DNA of 64,000 nucleotides from Demequina sp. TMPB413. GTDB taxonomy: Bacteria > Actinomycetota > Actinomycetes > Actinomycetales > Demequinaceae. The stretch is taken from the NCBI RefSeq assembly GCF_020447105.2, contig NZ_CP096184.1, positions 2,108,001 to 2,172,000 on the forward strand, written 5' to 3'. This document shows positions 50,727-60,059 of this stretch, one piece after another. Under the pieces are notes generated by a model. That model was not told the origin of the DNA. It saw nothing but the letters and a program-made list of their open reading frames with translations, and made no database searches. The position numbers and the translations under genes were made by a program. Numbering within the stretch: the stretch's first letter is position 1; each line of letters opens with the position of its first letter.

Positions 50727-51695
50727 ATGCCATCTATGACCCGCACCCCCAAGCGCCAGGTGCAGCCCCAAGACGCCCCCCGCATCCCGCAGCGCGGTGG
50801 CGGGAAGCTCGGCTACTGGCTGTACTTCATTCCCGGCGCCATCCTCGTGGGCGTGGTGATCTTCTACCCGATCATCCGCAACCTCCGGCTGAGCTTCTTC
50901 CATTGGCGCGGCGGTCGCGCGGAAGAGCAGTTCGCCGGATTCGAGAACTGGACCGCGCTCTTCCAGGATTCCGAGTACCTGCAGTCCTTCATGAACATCG
51001 CCTTGGTCATTGTCGCCATGGTGATCGTCCCGACGCTGCTTGGCCTCGTGGTCGCCGCCGCGCTGTTTGACGTGGTTGGCCGCCGATTCGGAGGCAAGCT
51101 CTCCAGTTTCTTGCGCGCCACCTACTACCTGCCGCAGATTCTGCCGATCGCGGTAGCGGGCGTGATGTTCAGCTGGATCCTCAAGCCCAATAGCGACGGC
51201 GTGCTCAACCAGTTCCTCAGCTTCCTCACCGGCGACGACGTCGCGGTGAACTGGCTGGGAGGCCAATACAGCACCGCCATCATCTCCACGATGGTGCTGA
51301 TGATCTGGATCCAGATCGGCTACCCCGTCGTGATCTTCATGGCCGCGCTGCAGCGCGTGGAACCGGAACTCTACGAAGCATCGGAACTCGACGGCGCCAA
51401 CTGGTTCCAGCGCTTCCGCGCCATCACCCTGCCGATGATCCGGCCGGAGGTGTTCGTGGTGGGCCTCACCACCACCATCGCGGCACTCAAGGTGTTCGCG
51501 CCCGTCTTCATTCTCACCAGGGGCGGTCCGTCGAAGTCCACCTACGTGCCGTCGTTCTATGCCTACCAAGAGTTCATCAGCGGCACCGACAAGGGCTACG
51601 CGGCCGCGATCGCGTCGTCCATCACCATCGTCGTCTTCATCGTGTCCGTGATCTTCATCAAGGCGCAGACCCGCGCCGAACGAAAGGATGCGTGA
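50727..51695 (+). CDS. Carbohydrate ABC permease (MalF/UgpA type)
   Basis: 322 residues, six helices after a short basic N-terminus. The first helix is KLGYWLYFIPGAILVGVVIF and the EAA loop is PELYEASELDGANWFQRFRA. It pairs with the next permease, whose GTG overlaps this stop by 4 bp. No ATPase gene is in the operon, so a shared MsiK-like ATPase must energise it. ATG 50727 (or ATG 50736) follows GGAGACGG. Confidence 0.9.
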   Translation: MPSMTRTPKRQVQPQDAPRIPQRGGGKLGYWLYFIPGAILVGVVIFYPIIRNLRLSFFHWRGGRAEEQFAGFENWTALFQDSEYLQSFMNIALVIVAMVIVPTLLGLVVAAALFDVVGRRFGGKLSSFLRATYYLPQILPIAVAGVMFSWILKPNSDGVLNQFLSFLTGDDVAVNWLGGQYSTAIISTMVLMIWIQIGYPVVIFMAALQRVEPELYEASELDGANWFQRFRAITLPMIRPEVFVVGLTTTIAALKVFAPVFILTRGGPSKSTYVPSFYAYQEFISGTDKGYAAAIASSITIVVFIVSVIFIKAQTRAERKDA

Positions 51696-52597
51696 GCGCC
51701 ATGACGACCGCACCCGCCACCCTCAACGGCCAGGGCACCAAGCACCGCCCTGCGGGCACCAAGCACAAGAAGCGCGGCCGCACCACCAGCGAGTGGATCG
51801 TGCTGGTGCTCATGGCACTAGGCGCCTTGCTCGTGGTCTTCCCGATGCTGTTGTTGCTGATCAACGCCTTCAAGTCGCCGGCCGACTACGCGAACTCCAA
51901 TCCGCTCGAACTGCCTGAAGCGCTGAGCTTTGACGGCATCCAGGCGTTCTGGAGCGGCCACAACTTCCCGCGAGCGCTGTGGAACTCCGTGTTCATCTCC
52001 GGGATGGTCGCCATCCTCGCGGTGATCCTTTCCGTCCTGAACTCCTTCGCGATCGGCATCGGCCGCGTGAAGGGCCGCACGTGGCTCATCCTCGTGTTCC
52101 TGATGGCCAACTTGGTGCCACAGGAAATGCTGTTCGACCCGCTGTTCAAGCTCTATGACGACTTGGGCCTGCTCTCGAACCCGTGGTCCGTCATCATCAC
52201 CTTCACGGTCATTCAGTCGGCGTTCGGCACGTACCTGCTGTCGAGCCTGCTGGGCACCTTCCCCAAGGAGATCCTCGAGGCGGCGGCCGTTGACGGAGCC
52301 TCCCGCTTCCGCTCGCTGCGCTCGATCATCGTGCCCATCCTGAAGCCGACGCTGTCCGTCCTGATGGTCTTCTTCTTCATCTGGACGTGGAACGAGTTCC
52401 TCTTGCCGCTGGCCTTCCTGAATACGGACGATTCGCTCACGGTGCCGCTCGTGCTCGAGCAACTCAACGGCGAACGCCAGACGGACACCACCACGCTGGT
52501 CGCGGGAACCCTCATCAGCGTCATTCCCACCATCATCTTCTTCCTCATCTTCCAGCGCACGCTGACCAGGGGAATTACCGCAGGAGCAGTGAAGTAA
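51692..52597 (+). CDS. Carbohydrate ABC permease (MalG/UgpE type)
   Basis: 301 residues. A basic N-terminus (KHRPAGTKHKKRGRTTSEW) precedes the first helix, and the EAA loop is KEILEAAAVDGASRFRSLRS. The conserved FFFIWTWNEFLLPLAFL helix near the C-terminus is typical of this family. Start GTG 51692 overlaps the previous gene by 4 bp. GH31 starts 3 bp after this stop, so import and hydrolysis are co-expressed. Confidence 0.9.
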   Translation: MSAMTTAPATLNGQGTKHRPAGTKHKKRGRTTSEWIVLVLMALGALLVVFPMLLLLINAFKSPADYANSNPLELPEALSFDGIQAFWSGHNFPRALWNSVFISGMVAILAVILSVLNSFAIGIGRVKGRTWLILVFLMANLVPQEMLFDPLFKLYDDLGLLSNPWSVIITFTVIQSAFGTYLLSSLLGTFPKEILEAAAVDGASRFRSLRSIIVPILKPTLSVLMVFFFIWTWNEFLLPLAFLNTDDSLTVPLVLEQLNGERQTDTTTLVAGTLISVIPTIIFFLIFQRTLTRGITAGAVK

Positions 52598-52600
52598 GCC

Positions 52601-54871
52601 ATGAAGTTCACCGACGGTTTTTGGCAGTTGCGACCGGGAGTCACCGCCGCCTACGCGCAAGAGGCGTACGACATCATGGCGGATGGCGACAGCATCGTCG
52701 TGACGGCCCCCACCAGACGTATCGAGACGCGCGGCAACGTGCTCAACCTGCCGGTACTCACCACCACCATCACTGCCGTCGCCGACGGCGTGGTCAAGGT
52801 GCGCGTCGAGCATCACACCGGCGTGAACACGCCGCGCCGCTTCGAGGTTAATGAGGAACGGGTGCCCGGCTCCCTGTCGATCACCGACGATGAGGGCGTC
52901 ATCACCGCCGGCGGCCTGCGCGCCGTCATCAAGCGTGGCGCTCCCTGGGACCTGTCGTTCTGGCATGGCGACACGCGCCTCACCGGCTCCGGCCACAAGG
53001 CCCAGGGCTACATCACGCTCGCCGACGGTGCCCCGGTCACCACCGACCCAGCCGGCGTGGCAGGGGTGACCACCACCGGCCTTGCCCCGTCAAGGACGTA
53101 CGTGCACGAGCAACTCGATCTCGGCGTCGGCGAACTCATTTACGGCCTAGGCGAGCGCTTTGGCCCGTTCGTGAAGAACGGCCAGACGGTCGAGACGTGG
53201 AACGCCGACGGCGGCACCAGTTCGGAGCAGGCGTACAAGTCGATCCCGTTCTACCTCTCGAGCGAGGGCTATGGCGTGTTCGTCAACCAGCCTGAGCACG
53301 TGTCCTTCGAGGTGGGCAGCATGGCGGTCGAGCGGGTGCAGTTCTCCACGGCGGGCGAGGGCCTCGAATACTTCGTGATCGACGGCCCCACCCCCAAGGA
53401 CGTGATCGACCGCTACACGCGCCTCACGGGCAGGCCTGCCGAGGTCCCCGCGTGGAGCTATGGACTGTGGCTGTCCACCTCGTTCACCACGGACTATGAC
53501 GAAGGGACCGTCAACTCCTTTGTGGACGAGATGCGCGACCGCGGCATCCCCTTAAGCGTCTTCCATTTCGACTGCTTCTGGATGCGCGAGTTCAACTGGA
53601 CAGACCTCGAGTGGGACTCGCGTGTGTTTCCCGACCCCAAGGGCATGCTGCACCGCCTCCACACCGAGCGCGACCTGCACGTGTGCGTGTGGATCAACCC
53701 CTACATCGCGCAGCGCTCGGCCCTGTTTGCCGAGGGCAAGGAGAAGGGCTACCTGGTCAAGCGGGTCGACGGCTCCGTGTTCCAGTGGGACTGGTGGGTC
53801 GCGGGCATGGCGCTCGTCGACTTCACCAACCCCGACGCTGTCACATGGTTCCAGGACAAGTTGCGTGCGCTACTGAGCCAGGGCGTCGACGCTCTCAAGA
53901 CTGACTTTGGCGAACGCGTCCCCACAGACGTGGTGTGGCATGACGGGAGCGATCCCATGGTCATGCACAACCTGTACACGCAGCTGTACAACAAGGCGGT
54001 CTTCGAGCTCCTCGTTGAGGAAAGGGGCGAGCGCGACGCCGTGCTCTTCGCCCGCTCTTCCACCGCCGGCGGCCAGCAGTTCCCCGTCCACTGGGGCGGC
54101 GACAACACGTCGTCCTTTCCGTCGATGGCGGAAACGCTGCGCGGAGGCCTGTCCCTCGCGTCGTCCGGCTTTGGCTACTGGAGCCACGACATCGGCGGCT
54201 TCGAAGGCACCCCAGACCCCGCCGTGTTCAAGCGGTGGGCGGCGTTCGGCCTGCTCTCTTCGCACTCCCGCCTGCACGGCTCCGACAGCTACAGGGTGCC
54301 GTGGGCGTTCGACGAGGAGGCCGTCGCGATCACCGCGAAGTTCACCCAGTTCAAGAACACGCTCATGCCCTACCTGTACGCGGCAAGCGCCGACGCTGCG
54401 GCCAAGGGCGTTTCCGTGGCCAGGCCGATGTTCTTCGAGTTCCCTGATGACCCGGCCGTCGCCTACCTCGACCGGCAGTACATGCTGGGCGACAACTTGC
54501 TGGTTGCACCCGTCATGTCCGCCTCTGGCGAGGTGCAGTTCTACCTGCCGCGGGGCACGTGGACCAACATCTGGACGGGCGAGACCGTGCCTGGGGGAAG
54601 CTGGCTCACCGAGGTTCACGGCTTCGAAACGCTGCCCGTGTACGTACGCGAAGGTGCGGCCATCGGCATCGGCGCCCACGCCGACCGCCCCGACTATGAC
54701 TACCTCGACGGACTGACCGTGCGCCTCTACGGCGTTGCCCCAGAACTGGACCTGACCATGCCGGTGGTCCAGCCCGATGGCACTGCGCATGTGATCCGGA
54801 TTACCGGAACTCCCGATGCGCCAGTGGCGAGCGAAGCGGGAATCACCGTTCAGGTGGTCTCCCGGCGTTAG
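52601..54871 (+). CDS. yicI: Alpha-xylosidase, glycoside hydrolase family 31 (YicI-like)
   Basis: 756 residues, the length of YicI. The catalytic nucleophile is Asp435 in LKTDFGERVPTD and the acid/base is Asp501 in PVHWGGDNTSSF. FDCFWMREFNWTDLEWDSRV matches the alpha-xylosidase-specific aromatic region rather than alpha-glucosidases. It has no signal peptide, so it acts in the cytosol on imported oligosaccharides, removing alpha-1,6-linked xylose from isoprimeverose or xyloglucan fragments. It is last in the LacI-controlled operon and followed by a strong terminator. Confidence 0.94.
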   Translation: MKFTDGFWQLRPGVTAAYAQEAYDIMADGDSIVVTAPTRRIETRGNVLNLPVLTTTITAVADGVVKVRVEHHTGVNTPRRFEVNEERVPGSLSITDDEGVITAGGLRAVIKRGAPWDLSFWHGDTRLTGSGHKAQGYITLADGAPVTTDPAGVAGVTTTGLAPSRTYVHEQLDLGVGELIYGLGERFGPFVKNGQTVETWNADGGTSSEQAYKSIPFYLSSEGYGVFVNQPEHVSFEVGSMAVERVQFSTAGEGLEYFVIDGPTPKDVIDRYTRLTGRPAEVPAWSYGLWLSTSFTTDYDEGTVNSFVDEMRDRGIPLSVFHFDCFWMREFNWTDLEWDSRVFPDPKGMLHRLHTERDLHVCVWINPYIAQRSALFAEGKEKGYLVKRVDGSVFQWDWWVAGMALVDFTNPDAVTWFQDKLRALLSQGVDALKTDFGERVPTDVVWHDGSDPMVMHNLYTQLYNKAVFELLVEERGERDAVLFARSSTAGGQQFPVHWGGDNTSSFPSMAETLRGGLSLASSGFGYWSHDIGGFEGTPDPAVFKRWAAFGLLSSHSRLHGSDSYRVPWAFDEEAVAITAKFTQFKNTLMPYLYAASADAAAKGVSVARPMFFEFPDDPAVAYLDRQYMLGDNLLVAPVMSASGEVQFYLPRGTWTNIWTGETVPGGSWLTEVHGFETLPVYVREGAAIGIGAHADRPDYDYLDGLTVRLYGVAPELDLTMPVVQPDGTAHVIRITGTPDAPVASEAGITVQVVSRR

Positions 54872-54916
54872 CAGCCTGGTCCCGCGGGCACCTCCCTTCC
54901 CCGCGGGACCGGGCTG
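54872..54916 (+). terminator. Terminator of the xyloside operon
   Basis: CAGCCTGGTCCCGCGGG (54872-54888) pairs with CCCGCGGGACCGGGCTG (54900-54916) over 17 positions with one mismatch; 11-nt loop. It directly follows the GH31 stop. Confidence 0.85.
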
Positions 54917-54940
54917 CTGCCGCGCACGGCGGCGGTTGCT

Positions 54941-55588
54941 CTAGGGCTCGATGACCTCAGGGTCGACCGGCTCGACAGGGGTGTCCACGCAGTCGTGCAT
55001 CCCGCCGCCCGGTAGCGCCGCCCGCTCCTGTGCTGTCAGCATGTGATCAGCGTCTGAGGAACAGATGCGGGTGATGGTGGTGAGACCCTCAGGGTCGACC
55101 ATCACTCCGCCAGGGTCGTCCGCGACGAGCGGCAATGAGTTCCAGCCGCAGCGTTCGTGCTCCTCGCGTAGCGACTGTTCCTCGACATCCTCGAACTGCG
55201 CCGCCACCATCACGCCGGTGTCGGCGAACCCCACGGCGTTGCCGTCGGCGTCGAGCATGGCTGGGCCGTCGAAGTTCTCGCCGGGGTGCATGGGGTCGGC
55301 CATCACGGAGGGTGATGCGCTGTAGCCAGCCGGAGGCATGAAGGGCACCTCGACCGTCTCGTCGTCGACTCCAAAGCGGGCTTGCCAACACACCGTCATC
55401 ACCGAGCGACCGTTCTGATCGGTGCGCTCCTCCACATTGGTCGCCAAGAGTGTCACGGGGCCCTCGACGCGCACGCCAGGCACGAGGTATTCGAGGGTGG
55501 TCGAACTGTTGCTACCAGACGGCGCGCACGCCGTCGCGAGGAGCGCGAGTGCGCTTGCCACCGCCGACCGTTTCCGCATGCTGTTCAC
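54941..55588 (-). CDS. Hypothetical lipoprotein
   Basis: 215 residues with lipobox ATAC (Cys21) after a hydrophobic signal (SAVASALALLATAC). The mature part is acidic, with three cysteines (MTVCWQARFG, ERCGWNSL and TRICSSDAD) plus a fourth near the end (MHDCVDTP) that may form disulfides outside the cell. No domain recognised. It is convergent with the xyloside operon and upstream, on the same strand, of nothing; the ChvE-type operon ends before its start. ATG 55588 or 55579. Confidence 0.7.
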   Translation of the reverse strand: MNSMRKRSAVASALALLATACAPSGSNSSTTLEYLVPGVRVEGPVTLLATNVEERTDQNGRSVMTVCWQARFGVDDETVEVPFMPPAGYSASPSVMADPMHPGENFDGPAMLDADGNAVGFADTGVMVAAQFEDVEEQSLREEHERCGWNSLPLVADDPGGVMVDPEGLTTITRICSSDADHMLTAQERAALPGGGMHDCVDTPVEPVDPEVIEP

Positions 55589-55617
55589 GCTACGCTCCCC
55601 GCCAGGTCGAGGGGACG

Positions 55618-55657
55618 CGAAAGGGCCCCCACGGCATGCGCCGCGAGGACCCTTTCG
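55618..55657 (-). terminator. Terminator of the second ChvE-type operon
   Basis: CGAAAGGG (55618-55625) pairs with CCCTTTCG (55650-55657), with further imperfect pairing inward, 17 bp past the binding-protein stop at 55674. Confidence 0.68.
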
Positions 55658-55673
55658 GTGCTGACGTTGCTAC

Positions 55674-56795
55674 TTAGCCCTCGGTGAGGGGGCCAAGCGT
55701 CGAGTCGTTCGCATAGACCTCGGCAGCGTTCGCCTGGGTCACGATCTTCGGCTCCAGCAGGTACGCGGGCACAATCTTCACGCCGTTGTCGTACTGCTCG
55801 GTGTCGTTGATCGGGATCTCGCCACAGTTCTGGAGCTCAACGATCGACGCGATCGTCTGAGCAACCAAGTCGCGGGTGTCCTTGTAGATCGTCGAGTACT
55901 GCTCGCCTGCGACGATCGACTTGACCGATTCCACTTCGGAGTCCTGGCCAGTGATGACAGGAGTGTCCTTGCCTGCCTGTGCGACCGCAACGAGCGCAGC
56001 ACGTGCCAGGGTGTCGTTTGGCGACAGGATGCCGTCGAGGGCGACATCGCCCGCATAGAAGCCCGAGAGGACCGTGTCCATGCGCTTCTGCGCGTTCTCG
56101 GCCTTCCAGCCCTGCGTGGCAACCTGCTCGAACGTGGTCTGTCCGGAGACGACGGTAAGCGTGCCGTCTTCGATCTTCGGCTCCAGAATGCTCATGGCGC
56201 CCTCAAAGAACGGCATGGCGTTCGCGTCGTCAGAAGAACCGGCGATGAGCTCGATGTTGTACGGTCCGTCGCCCTGACGCTCGGCGAGACCTTCCAGCAG
56301 CGCCGTGCCCTGGAGGACGCCCACCTGGTAGTTGTCGAAAGCGATGTACGCGTCGACGGCTTCAGTGTTCTTCACCAGACGGTCGTAAGCAATGACGGTG
56401 GCGCCGGTTGCCTTGGCTGCCTCGAGTTGGGTACCCAGCTGCGAGCCGTCAATAGCGCCGACGACGATGACCTTTGCGCCGGCCTCGACCATTGCGTCAA
56501 TCTGGTTCTGCTGCTCGGTGACACCGCTGTTGCCGAACTGCACGATCGGCTCAAAACCCGCTTCTGCCAAGCCGTCGTTGAAGAGCTGCTCCGCAAGGAC
56601 CCAGTTCTCGGAGGTCTTTTGCGGGAGGGAGACGCCAATGGTGGCGCCCTCAGGAATGCACAGTTCGGTGCCGGAGGCCGTCGATCCGGTGGTCGGTTCG
56701 TCGGCCGCGGTCTCTCCGCGGTCTGAGGAGCAAGCGGTGAGCGCGAGGGTGCTCGCCGCCGCGAGGGCGATGAGCCCTGGAAGGGTCTTGCGCAT
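55674..56795 (-). CDS. chvE: ChvE-type sugar-binding lipoprotein, second system
   Basis: 373 residues with lipobox LTAC (Cys22). ChvE-family features match the first system (GVSLPQKTSENWVLAEQLFN, VIVVGAIDGSQLGTQLEAAK, VIAYDRLVKNTEAVDAYIAF, TIYKDTRDLV). Two extra cysteines, in ELCIPEGATIG near the mature N-terminus and in ELQNCGEIP near the end, could form a disulfide. It is the last gene here (ATPase, permease, binding protein), reversed relative to the arabinose-linked operon. Its ATG shares one base with the permease stop (TAATG). The sugar is unknown; the ROK regulator suggests xylose or glucose. Confidence 0.92.
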   Translation of the reverse strand: MRKTLPGLIALAAASTLALTACSSDRGETAADEPTTGSTASGTELCIPEGATIGVSLPQKTSENWVLAEQLFNDGLAEAGFEPIVQFGNSGVTEQQNQIDAMVEAGAKVIVVGAIDGSQLGTQLEAAKATGATVIAYDRLVKNTEAVDAYIAFDNYQVGVLQGTALLEGLAERQGDGPYNIELIAGSSDDANAMPFFEGAMSILEPKIEDGTLTVVSGQTTFEQVATQGWKAENAQKRMDTVLSGFYAGDVALDGILSPNDTLARAALVAVAQAGKDTPVITGQDSEVESVKSIVAGEQYSTIYKDTRDLVAQTIASIVELQNCGEIPINDTEQYDNGVKIVPAYLLEPKIVTQANAAEVYANDSTLGPLTEG

Positions 56796-58153
56796 TACGT
56801 CCTACCTTCTTTGTCTTGTGCATCCGCCGTTGGATGCGCTACTTGGACAGCGGCGGTCGCTGGCTTTGCACCCGCGCCTGCCGCTGCTTCGGTCCGCAGT
56901 CCGACGGTGGCAGGCGTCCCAGCCTCGCCGTCCACGGAATCTTGGAGCGCGGGCCTGCTCCTGAAGAGGTGCCCAATGATCGATGGGCGGCCCTGCTGCT
57001 TGTTGTAGACGTCGAAGGCAACCGCGAGGAGCAACACCAGGCCCTTGATGATCTGGGTGCGGTCCGAGCCGACACCCATGAGTTGAAGCCCGTTGTTGAG
57101 CGTCGCCATTACCAGGCCACCGATAATTGATCCGGTGACGGTGCCGATACCTCCGGAGACGGCCGCTCCACCGATGAACACGGCCGCAATCGCGTCAAGC
57201 TCCCACATGTTGCCGTCGAATGGGCCCGACGCGGTCGAGCGGCCGATGAACACCATTCCCGCGACGGCCGCCAGAATTGACATGTTCATCATCACGAAGA
57301 AGTACGTGCGCTTCGTGGAGACTCCAGAGAGCGATGCCGCCACACGGTTGCCGCCAACGGCGAAGATGTGGCGGCCAATCACGGTGCGCTGCGTGAGCAC
57401 GTGATACAGGATCACGAGCCCCACCAGAAGAAGCCCAGGAACCGGGAAAGACGTGCCCACGCGGCCCGAGCCGAAAAGGTACGTGATGTAGGCGATGACA
57501 AGGATTAGCAGGCCAGCGCGCGTTCCAGCGATCGCGTAGCTCTGGGGTTGCGCACCGATGCGGATGGCCTTCTTGCGCGCCTTCAACTCGTGCCACACCA
57601 CATACGCCGCCGCGAGGATGCCCAGCAATAGCGTCGAGTTGTTGAGCCCGGTGTTGGGCCCCCATTCACCCAGGTAGCCAGCACCGATGAACTGGAACTC
57701 GTCCGGCACTGGCACCGAGTTTGACTTGCCGATGTACTGGTTCACGCCTCGGAAAAGCATCATGCCTGCGAGCGTCGTAATGAACCCTGGTATCCCTACG
57801 TACGCGACCCACCAGCCCTGCCAGGCTCCGATCGCGGCCCCCACGCCGAGCCCGAGCAGCATCCCCATCCACCACGGAATGCCCCAGTCGCGGATGGCCA
57901 TCGCAACGATGATGCCCGTCACCGCGGCGACGGATCCGACGGACAGGTCAATGTGACCAACCACGATCACCATCACCATGCCGATGGCGAGGATGAGCAC
58001 GTAGGAGTTGCCATTGATCAGGTTCACCATGTTGGTGGGGGTCAGGACCTTGCCATTGGTCATCACCTGAAAGAACAAGAGCAGCGCTACGAGCGCGCCC
58101 AGCATCGTGAATTGGCGAACGTCTCCGCCAAACAGGCTTTTAAAGGAGTTCAT
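56795..58153 (-). CDS. mmsB: Multiple-monosaccharide ABC permease, second system
   Basis: 452 residues, about 60 longer than its paralogue. Family segments [60 protein letters not shown] and VSGGIGTVTGSIIGGLVMAT are present. The extra length is a C-terminal cytoplasmic Ala/Thr-rich tail after YNKQQGRPS that looks disordered. It follows the ATPase gene after 31 bp and is coupled to the binding protein by TAATG. Confidence 0.92.
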   Translation of the reverse strand: MNSFKSLFGGDVRQFTMLGALVALLLFFQVMTNGKVLTPTNMVNLINGNSYVLILAIGMVMVIVVGHIDLSVGSVAAVTGIIVAMAIRDWGIPWWMGMLLGLGVGAAIGAWQGWWVAYVGIPGFITTLAGMMLFRGVNQYIGKSNSVPVPDEFQFIGAGYLGEWGPNTGLNNSTLLLGILAAAYVVWHELKARKKAIRIGAQPQSYAIAGTRAGLLILVIAYITYLFGSGRVGTSFPVPGLLLVGLVILYHVLTQRTVIGRHIFAVGGNRVAASLSGVSTKRTYFFVMMNMSILAAVAGMVFIGRSTASGPFDGNMWELDAIAAVFIGGAAVSGGIGTVTGSIIGGLVMATLNNGLQLMGVGSDRTQIIKGLVLLLAVAFDVYNKQQGRPSIIGHLFRSRPALQDSVDGEAGTPATVGLRTEAAAGAGAKPATAAVQVAHPTADAQDKEGRT

Positions 58154-58184
58154 CGTTGATATTCCTTCTGTGTGTCGAGGCCGG

Positions 58185-59729
58185 TCAGGCAGCGCTTGCG
58201 GTGGTGGTTGTCATGAGGCGCATCAATCGTTCTTGGTTGGCGTCTGCGTGGTCGACCACGCCGGAGATGCGGCCTTCGCACACTGTGTAGATGCGATCGC
58301 AGAGTCCGATGACTTCGGGAAGCTCTGACGAGATGACCACGACGCCCTTGCCCGCGTTCGCGAGGCGCTGGATCAATCCGTAGATCTCGTACTTGGCTCC
58401 CACGTCGATTCCACGCGTGGGCTCGTCGAGAATGAGGAGCTCCGGCTCGGTGAACATCCACTTGCCCAGCACGACTTTCTGCTGGTTGCCACCCGAGAGC
58501 TTGTTCACGCCTTCATTCACGCTGGGAGTCTTGATGCGCAACGACGTGCGGTACTCCTCCGCGGCGATGAGTTCGGCCTCTTCGTCGATCATCGATAGAC
58601 GGCTGATCTTGTGCAGGCCCGCCGCGACGATCGTCTTGCGAATGGTGTCGAGCAGGTTCATGCCCAGGGTCTTGCGATCCTCGGGAACGTAAGCAATGCC
58701 GTGCGCGATCGCGGACTGCACAGTGGGAATGGACACGGCCTTGCCATCGATAAAGATCTGGCCTGATCGGTAGATGCCGTAAGAGCGACCGAAGACGGAA
58801 CGCGCCAACTCGGTGCGCCCGGCGCCCATGACACCAGCGAAGCCCACGATCTCGCCTCTGCGCACAAAGAAGTCGGAGCCCTTGCACACCAAACGCCCAG
58901 ACACCTGCGGGTCCTCAACCGTCCATCCGCTGACCTCGAAGAACTTCTCGCCAATGTTCGGGATGTGTGCCGGGAAGCGCGACTCAAGCGAACGGCCGAC
59001 CATGCCTCGAATGATGCGATCTTCGTCGAGCGGCTCGTTCTCGACATGCAGGGTCTCGACGGTCACGCCGTCTCTGATGATGGTGACCGCGTCCGCGATC
59101 TCCGCGATCTCGTTGAGCTTGTGGCTGATCATGATCGAGGTCAGCCCGCGTTGCTTCAGGCCGCGCAACAGATCAAGCAGGTTGGCGGAGTCCTCCTCGT
59201 TCAGCGCCGACGTGGGCTCGTCGAGGATGAGCAGCCTGACGTCCTTTGACAGTGCCTTGGCGATCTCCACCAGCTGCTGTTGTCCCACGCCGAGCGCCTT
59301 GATGGGCGTGTTGGGATCGACCGAGAGTCCCACCCTGGCGAGCAGTTCAAGCGTGCGGATGTGCGCCTCGTCCCAGTCGATGAGACCTGTGCGTACCACT
59401 TCATTGCCGAGGAAGATGTTCTCGGTGACGGACAGTTCTGGAATCAGCGCGAGCTCTTGGTGGATGATCACGATCCCTGCGTGCTCGGACGCCTTGAGGT
59501 CGCGGAACTCGACGTGCTTGCCTTCGAGGACGATCTGCCCCTGAAACGTGCCGTGAGGGTAGACACCGGAGAGCACCTTCATGAGCGTCGACTTGCCGGC
59601 GCCGTTCTCCCCACAGATGGCGTGGATGTCGCCGCGCCTCACGGAGATGGACACATCGTCTAGAGCCTTGACACCGGGAAACTCCATGGTGATAGAGCGC
59701 ATCTCAAGTGTCACGTGGTGTGTCGCCAC
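58185..59729 (-). CDS. mmsA: Multiple-monosaccharide ABC ATPase, second system
   Basis: 514-residue duplicated ATPase. The first half has [24 protein letters not shown] and [11 protein letters not shown]; the second has [24 protein letters not shown] and [13 protein letters not shown] 59729 (VATHHVTLEM) has GGGAG upstream; TTG 59741 and GTG 59702 are alternatives. It is first gene of the operon, divergent from the ROK regulator across about 330 bp that contain a GTAAC/GTTAC inverted repeat. Confidence 0.92.
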   Translation of the reverse strand: MATHHVTLEMRSITMEFPGVKALDDVSISVRRGDIHAICGENGAGKSTLMKVLSGVYPHGTFQGQIVLEGKHVEFRDLKASEHAGIVIIHQELALIPELSVTENIFLGNEVVRTGLIDWDEAHIRTLELLARVGLSVDPNTPIKALGVGQQQLVEIAKALSKDVRLLILDEPTSALNEEDSANLLDLLRGLKQRGLTSIMISHKLNEIAEIADAVTIIRDGVTVETLHVENEPLDEDRIIRGMVGRSLESRFPAHIPNIGEKFFEVSGWTVEDPQVSGRLVCKGSDFFVRRGEIVGFAGVMGAGRTELARSVFGRSYGIYRSGQIFIDGKAVSIPTVQSAIAHGIAYVPEDRKTLGMNLLDTIRKTIVAAGLHKISRLSMIDEEAELIAAEEYRTSLRIKTPSVNEGVNKLSGGNQQKVVLGKWMFTEPELLILDEPTRGIDVGAKYEIYGLIQRLANAGKGVVVISSELPEVIGLCDRIYTVCEGRISGVVDHADANQERLMRLMTTTTASAA

Positions 59730-59832
59730 ATCGTCTCCCAACGCTTCGTCGAGCTCGGAGTAATAGTTCAGGGTCTTGTACCGGTTCAGACGCTATTGCC
59801 GTCGCCTGTTGGCGTCAAGTCTCGAACCCAGG

Positions 59833-59850
59833 CGTAACCATTTCGTTACG
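59833..59850. promoter_or_regulatory. Possible ROK operator
   Basis: CGTAAC (59833-59838) and GTTACG (59845-59850) form a perfect inverted repeat with a 6-bp spacer in the divergent region between the sugar ATPase and the ROK gene. The rest of this 330-bp gap shows no other repeat or reading frame I would support. Confidence 0.45.
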
Positions 59851-60059
59851 AACCGCGAAGGGAGCAGAGCACATCGTGCGAGACTCAAGGACGCCTTCCG
59901 CCTCGTGGGGCGAGGGTTACGCGCCGACCTCTTCGTCCAGGCGGCCAAGTCCGAACGTTGACGTCGCGCCTCAAACTCAAGCCCCAGCCCGCCGTCTCAT
60001 GGATTCGCTTTCCAAATTCAGCACTAGTCGGCGTCGGCGTCGCCGGGTACTCTCATCGT